Positions 15,347 through 18,678 of a stretch of 18,678 nucleotides of DNA are shown here, one piece after another. This stretch comes from Lachnospiraceae bacterium (GTDB taxonomy: Bacteria; Bacillota_A; Clostridia; Lachnospirales; Lachnospiraceae). The stretch lies in NCBI GenBank assembly GCA_028694115.1, contig JAQUUB010000086.1, forward strand, positions 1-18,678, given 5' to 3'. The notes below the pieces were generated by a model. The model was not told the DNA's origin. It worked only from the letters and a program-made list of their open reading frames with translations, and searched no databases. The position numbers and the translations under genes are program-made. Position 1 is the stretch's first letter. Every line of letters begins with the position of its first letter.

Positions 15347-16129
15347 ATGATACCTAAGGTTATACATTATTTTTGGATTGGCGAGAAGCCATTGGGCGAA
15401 AAGGAAGTTAAATGTATTGAGTCTTGGAAAAAGTTTTGTCCAGATTATGAATTTAAGCTTTGGAATGAAAGAAATTATGATTTTTCGGTTAATAAATATA
15501 TGAGTGAGGCATTGGAAGCAAAGAAATACGGCTTTGTTCCTGATTATGCACGCCTTGATGTTATTTATAATTATGGTGGTATTTATTTGGACACAGATGT
15601 GGAACTAGTTAAGCCGTTGGACAATCTTTTGAAGCTGAAGGGATTTTGTGGCTTTGAAAATAATCAAAAAGTCAATTTGGGTCAAATTTTTGCTGCTGAA
15701 GCAGGACATGAAATTATTAAGCTAATGCGTGATGAGTATGAAGGTCTGAGCTTTTTGAATGAAAATGGGTCTCTAAACACGACCGCATCCCCTGTAATCC
15801 AAACAAACAGCCTTCGACGTGTGGGTTTAAAATTGGATGGTAAGAAGCAACTTTTAACAAATGGATTTATTGTGTTTCCACAAGAATTTTTTTCACCATA
15901 TGATTTTGAAACAGAAACTGTTAATTGTACCAACAATACCTATTCGATTCATCACTATGCGGCTACTTGGTATTCTGAGATTGATAAGATTCGTCATAAA
16001 AGAATTGTATATTTAAATACACATCTAGGTATGGTTGGTAAGATTTGTGCGACAATTTACCGGACAGGATATAACATTAAAAGTAATGGAGTAAAGAAAA
16101 CGTTTGATAAAATATTAAAGAAATCTTGA
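15347..16129 (+). CDS. GT32-type glycosyltransferase (capsular polysaccharide synthesis protein)
   Basis: A 260-residue transferase of the DXD 'glycosyltransferase sugar-binding region' family (GT32). It has the N-terminal IPKVIHYFWIGEKPL, the metal-binding RLDVIYNYGGIYLDTDVEL (about residues 69-87, with DTD), and a late SIHHYAATWYS that matches the family's conserved H-x-W-like end. The frame opens at TTG 15320, overlapping the previous gene, but AAGGTGA sits about 6 bases before ATG 15347, and IPKVIHYFW starts directly after it, as in relatives. It is the last intact gene of the operon and should add one sugar; galactose and mannose are common in the family, but the donor is not determined. 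Confidence 0.9.
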   Translation: MIPKVIHYFWIGEKPLGEKEVKCIESWKKFCPDYEFKLWNERNYDFSVNKYMSEALEAKKYGFVPDYARLDVIYNYGGIYLDTDVELVKPLDNLLKLKGFCGFENNQKVNLGQIFAAEAGHEIIKLMRDEYEGLSFLNENGSLNTTASPVIQTNSLRRVGLKLDGKKQLLTNGFIVFPQEFFSPYDFETETVNCTNNTYSIHHYAATWYSEIDKIRHKRIVYLNTHLGMVGKICATIYRTGYNIKSNGVKKTFDKILKKS

Positions 16130-16224
16130 ATGTGTTTGAGAATACACGGGGCAAGTGATAGCATTCATTAATCTATTCTGAATAGTATAAATTGAGCATT
16201 AATAGACAAGTAAAGGGAAAATAT

Positions 16225-16326
16225 ATGAATAACGAAATAGTAATTAGGAATACTGGGGAGACTGTCCGAAAGATTAATGATGACAGGGAAACCAAAAATT
16301 CTACAAATTTTCTAAAAAAAGAATAA
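16225..16326 (+). CDS. Short hypothetical open frame, possibly a broken gene start
   Basis: ATG at 16225 opens a 33-residue frame (starts MNNEIVIRNTGETV, ends KKE) with AAAGGGA 6-7 bases upstream. It is polar, shows no membrane segment or motif I recognise, and its end overlaps the reverse-strand IS66 fragment. It could be the first codons of a gene cut by the IS66 insertion, or chance. The bases from 16130 to 16224 hold nothing I can name; a weak TATAAA at 16186 lacks a clear -35. Confidence 0.25.
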   Translation: MNNEIVIRNTGETVRKINDDRETKNSTNFLKKE

Positions 16327-16480
16327 ACTCAATTGTGATAAAAGGTATAGTTTCATTTGGTCGTTTTGCCAATATATAAGTCAGATATTTATAGGCGTTC
16401 AGATCATTCACTTTCGCCATCTCGACCATGGTATATACCATAGAACAGGCATTTGCACCATCCTGGCTGTTCAGTGACAG
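16301..16480 (-). pseudogene. IS66-type transposase, C-terminal fragment (reverse strand)
   Basis: Read from 16480 down to TAG at 16303-16301, this frame has no start and encodes NSQDGANACSMVYTMVEMAK followed by VNDLNAYKYLTYILAKRPNET. This is the conserved C-terminal region of IS66 TnpC (usual form: GA-AS-I-YS-VE-AK-NGL-PY-YL-YLL). After RPNET the sequence no longer resembles the family, so both ends are lost. An in-frame stop lies directly upstream of 16480. It faces a second IS66 fragment on the + strand and forms a palindrome with it. Confidence 0.8.
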
Positions 16481-16536
16481 TCAGGATGGTGCAAATGCGA
16501 GCATGATCGTTTATACCATGGTAGAGATGGCGAAAG
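16411..16536. repeat. 126-bp imperfect palindrome (59-bp arms) made of two IS66 ends
   Basis: Bases 16411-16469 pair with 16478-16536 around the 8-base centre TTCAGTGA. The inner 21 bp (16449-16469 with 16478-16498) pair fully apart from one G-T position. Over all 59 positions I count 10 that do not match, with no gaps. It is built from the 3' coding parts of two transposase fragments in opposite orientation. In RNA it would give a long hairpin at the end of the EPS operon that could act as a transcription or stability barrier. Confidence 0.85.
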
Positions 16537-16676
16537 CCCACGGGCTCCACCCGTACAACTATCTGCAATACTTGCTCGACAGCCGCCCTAGTCCAAACAC
16601 TACCGATGCGGAATTCGAAAATCTCGCCCCGTGGAGCGAAAAGGACAGGATAGAATGTAACAAGAAATCAGAGTAA
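16464..16676 (+). pseudogene. IS66-type transposase, C-terminal fragment (forward strand)
   Basis: The frame from 16464 reads WLFSDSQDGANASMIVYTMV then EMAKAHGLHPYNYLQYLLDS, and ends NLAPWSEKDRIECNKKSE with a stop at 16674-16676. This is the normal C-terminus of IS66 TnpC, including the PW near the end. More than four fifths of a usual transposase of about 500 residues is missing. The frame nominally opens at an ATG at 16428, but those codons lie in the opposite arm of the palindrome and are not transposase sequence. It is a remnant with no activity expected. Confidence 0.85.
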
Positions 16677-16678
16677 AA

Positions 16679-16692
16679 CACTTGGCGGTTAC
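16679..16692 (+). mobile_element. Probable right terminal end of the IS66 remnant
   Basis: CACTTGGCGGTTAC follows the transposase stop by 2 bases. Its reverse complement starts GTAACCGCC, in line with IS66-family termini that begin GTAA. The matching left end is missing, so no full inverted-repeat pair or target duplication can be shown. Confidence 0.45.
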
Positions 16693-16732
16693 ATTAGAAT
16701 AAAGAAAATTTTTAGAAATCGGAGGAATAATT

Positions 16733-18678
16733 ATGATCAGGATATTTACAATGTACATCAATAGAGTCATTGTCAGTATGAAGAGCATCAGATATGCAGG
16801 AATGGTCAAGAAAATGACGATACTGGGTATGCTGGTAATAGGTTCGGCGACATTTCTGGTGATTCCCGCCTATGCAATGGATGGCTGGCAGAAAAACGCA
16901 GAAGGGAAATGGACATATTATGAGGAAGAGAAGCAGGTAAAGAACCAGTGGGTTCAGGATGCGCAGGGCCATTGGCTATATGTGAATGGAAGCGGGATCA
17001 TGGTAAGTAACACGTCTGTCAATGTGAAAGGAATATACTATTTCTTCGATAAGAATGGACTTATGTGTACGAACGGCTGGTGTGCTGCGGAGAATGTGAA
17101 TGCGTCGAACGGTAAGGTCAGCTATACCTGGTTCTATGCGGACGAGGAAGGAAAGCTTTACTGCGATGGCTGGTATTCTATCGATGGTGTGCAGTTCTAT
17201 TTCGAAAAGAATGGGCGGGCTGTCCGCGGAGGCGTGGTAACGGTCGGAGAACAGAAGTATTATGTTGACAAGGACAAGGGATGCCAGGGGGTAGGAGGCG
17301 GCTGGTTTTCGGTAGAAGCAGAACGCACCCTTCCAACGGATCCGGTCCGGACAACCTGGTATTACGCCAACGCGGATGGCTCTCTGTATTATGACGGCTG
17401 GAAGGACGTGGATGGCGGCAGCTACTATTTTACCAAAGGGGGAGCTGTGACGCGCAGCGGGATTGTGACAGTCGATGACAGACGGTATTATGTGGATCAG
17501 GAGAAGGGCTGCCTCGGCATAGGGGGCGGCTGGTTCTCTGTGGATACGGTGAATGCGAATGGGACGACGACCACGCGGGAATATTATGCCAATGCGGATG
17601 GTTCACTTCTCTACAAGGGGTGGTATGTGGTGGACGGTGTGCGGCAGTATTTTGACGGAGGCTGCGTGAACTACAAGAACCGGTGGTTTACGTTGGATGA
17701 CCAGAAGATCTATGTGGACGAGACCGGAGCACAGCAGATGCCGGGCTGGTTCAGCATATCAGGGGTCAATGCGAACGGAGGAGAGTATACAAACTGGTAT
17801 TACTTAAGTGCGGATTATACCTTCCTTCCGGAAGGCTTTCATGAGATGGAAGGACATACCTACTATCTGGATAAGAATGGACTCAATTACCGCAAACGAT
17901 GGTATGTGGATGCAGAGAAAAACCGTTATTATCTGGATGAGCATGGCTATCTGCAGAAGGATGGCTGGTTTAAGATTGATTCGACCAATGCCACGACCGG
18001 TGTGGTGACGACAACCTGGTATTATGCAGAGTCGGATGGACGTTGCCTTTTAAACGGATTTCATACTCTGGATGGGAAGGAGTATTACTTCAGTGATTCG
18101 GGTGCGATGTTCCAGAAACGCTGGCTGGAGGATAAGAATAAGCGCAGACGTTATTTCAATGATCAGGGATATATGGAGAAAAGCAGCTGGTTCGCGACGA
18201 CTTCAACCAGCACGATTACCGGGCCGGTGACGACAGATATGACGGAGGATGAGATCACCACGACGAAACTGATCTGGTACTATGCGGATGAGAACGGATA
18301 TATCGTGACAGAGGGAAATGTACGAATCGGGGATCAGGAATATAAGATGAACAGGAATGGGACGATGTTTACCGGATGGAGCAATATCAAGGGGTCCCAG
18401 GATTATAATTATTATAAGGAAGATGGCAGCAAGGCTCTGGGATGGCAGCTGATCACGAATCCGAATCAGGATGAGACGATGTATCATCTCTATACAAAGC
18501 AATATGGAACACTGGCCTGGTTCTATTTTGACAGGGAAGAAAACGGACGGATCGTACACAGCGGAGACAATTATGGAGAGCGCACGATTGAGGGGAAGAT
18601 CTATAATGTGAATCGCCGTGGTATGATCCAGTATGGATGGGCAAGATATAAGGACGGGGACAATATCACATCGTTCCA
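16733..18678 (+). CDS. Secreted cell-wall/glucan-binding repeat protein (5' part, runs off the window)
   Basis: ATG at 16733, with GGAGG 7 bases upstream, opens a frame that stays open for 648 codons to the window end. The first about 50 residues form an export signal: a long basic N-region, then ILGMLVIGSATFLVIPAYA, with likely cleavage after AYA. The rest is a chain of aromatic- and glycine-rich repeats of the CW_binding_1/choline-binding type, such as DGWQKNAEGKWTYY, GWYSIDGVQFYF, TWYYANADGSLYYDGWKDVDG. Two successive units of about 77 residues are very alike (from about residue 168 and 244, each with YYVD-x3-KGC and GGGWFSV). No catalytic domain is seen yet; it may follow. The gene is GC-richer than the EPS operon. 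It may bind cell wall, teichoic acid or the polysaccharide made next door; that last idea is inference. Confidence 0.9.
   Translation, partial: MIRIFTMYINRVIVSMKSIRYAGMVKKMTILGMLVIGSATFLVIPAYAMDGWQKNAEGKWTYYEEEKQVKNQWVQDAQGHWLYVNGSGIMVSNTSVNVKGIYYFFDKNGLMCTNGWCAAENVNASNGKVSYTWFYADEEGKLYCDGWYSIDGVQFYFEKNGRAVRGGVVTVGEQKYYVDKDKGCQGVGGGWFSVEAERTLPTDPVRTTWYYANADGSLYYDGWKDVDGGSYYFTKGGAVTRSGIVTVDDRRYYVDQEKGCLGIGGGWFSVDTVNANGTTTTREYYANADGSLLYKGWYVVDGVRQYFDGGCVNYKNRWFTLDDQKIYVDETGAQQMPGWFSISGVNANGGEYTNWYYLSADYTFLPEGFHEMEGHTYYLDKNGLNYRKRWYVDAEKNRYYLDEHGYLQKDGWFKIDSTNATTGVVTTTWYYAESDGRCLLNGFHTLDGKEYYFSDSGAMFQKRWLEDKNKRRRYFNDQGYMEKSSWFATTSTSTITGPVTTDMTEDEITTTKLIWYYADENGYIVTEGNVRIGDQEYKMNRNGTMFTGWSNIKGSQDYNYYKEDGSKALGWQLITNPNQDETMYHLYTKQYGTLAWFYFDREENGRIVHSGDNYGERTIEGKIYNVNRRGMIQYGWARYKDGDNITSF

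Noticed and set aside
16131..16146. GTGT/ACAC mini-hairpin just after the GT32 stop as a terminator
   Set aside because: Four-base stem without a T-run; not enough for a terminator.
17488..17498. TTATGTGGATC, resembling one arm of the palindrome at position 1
   Set aside because: It encodes the recurring YYVD motif of the repeat protein and has no partner arm.
18203..18559. Reverse-strand frame of over 110 codons near the window end
   Set aside because: It mirrors the forward binding-repeat gene, which has a clear start, signal peptide and repeats.

Overview
The window looks like a chromosomal segment of a Firmicute of the class Clostridia, most likely a gut Lachnospiraceae. This is inferred from strong AGGAGG-type ribosome binding sites, GTG starts, the helicase-associated-repeat helicase, the cell-wall-binding-repeat secreted protein, and an AT-rich exopolysaccharide (EPS) or capsule operon set between genes of visibly higher GC. 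All intact genes are on the + strand.

Region 1 (1-2423) is a GC-richer module. It starts with a perfect palindrome laid out like a XerC/XerD dif site (11-6-11 bp). Next comes a superfamily 2 helicase with five C-terminal helicase-associated (HA) repeats and no nuclease domain. Directly behind it is a degenerate tandem array in which TAAT recurs at exactly 16-bp spacing six times. The function of this module is unknown, and it is the least explained part of the window.

Region 2 (2424-2736) is a non-coding leader of the polysaccharide operon. It holds a six-codon open frame with a strong ribosome binding site, a hairpin overlapping that frame, and a branched terminator-like hairpin just before the first gene. 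The CCGCTG arm of the first hairpin could instead pair with a second CAGCGG inside the last one, so a switch or attenuator is possible.

Region 3 (2737-16129) is a compact Wzx/Wzy-type EPS or capsule operon. In order it has a PssD/PssE-like (Alg14/Alg13-like) split glycosyltransferase, a Wzy-like polymerase, a GT2 transferase, a pyruvyl transferase, a second GT2, a Wzx flippase, a GT-B (GT4-like) transferase, a hexapeptide O-acetyltransferase, an FrhB-like iron-sulfur protein, a second hexapeptide acyltransferase, a membrane acyltransferase-3 protein, a third GT2 and a GT32 transferase. Together they would assemble an undecaprenyl-linked repeat unit decorated with pyruvate ketals and acyl groups, flip it and polymerise it. 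The priming sugar transferase and the chain-length/kinase genes are not in the window. The only G/C runs of six or more that I noticed lie in two of the acyl-decoration genes, which suggests possible slipped-strand phase variation.

Region 4 (16130-16732) is a scar. Two C-terminal fragments of IS66-type transposase genes meet in opposite orientation and form a 126-bp imperfect palindrome with 59-bp arms.

Region 5 (16733-18678) is the 5' part of a gene for a secreted protein made of many aromatic- and glycine-rich cell-wall/glucan-binding repeats. It is open through the end of the window.
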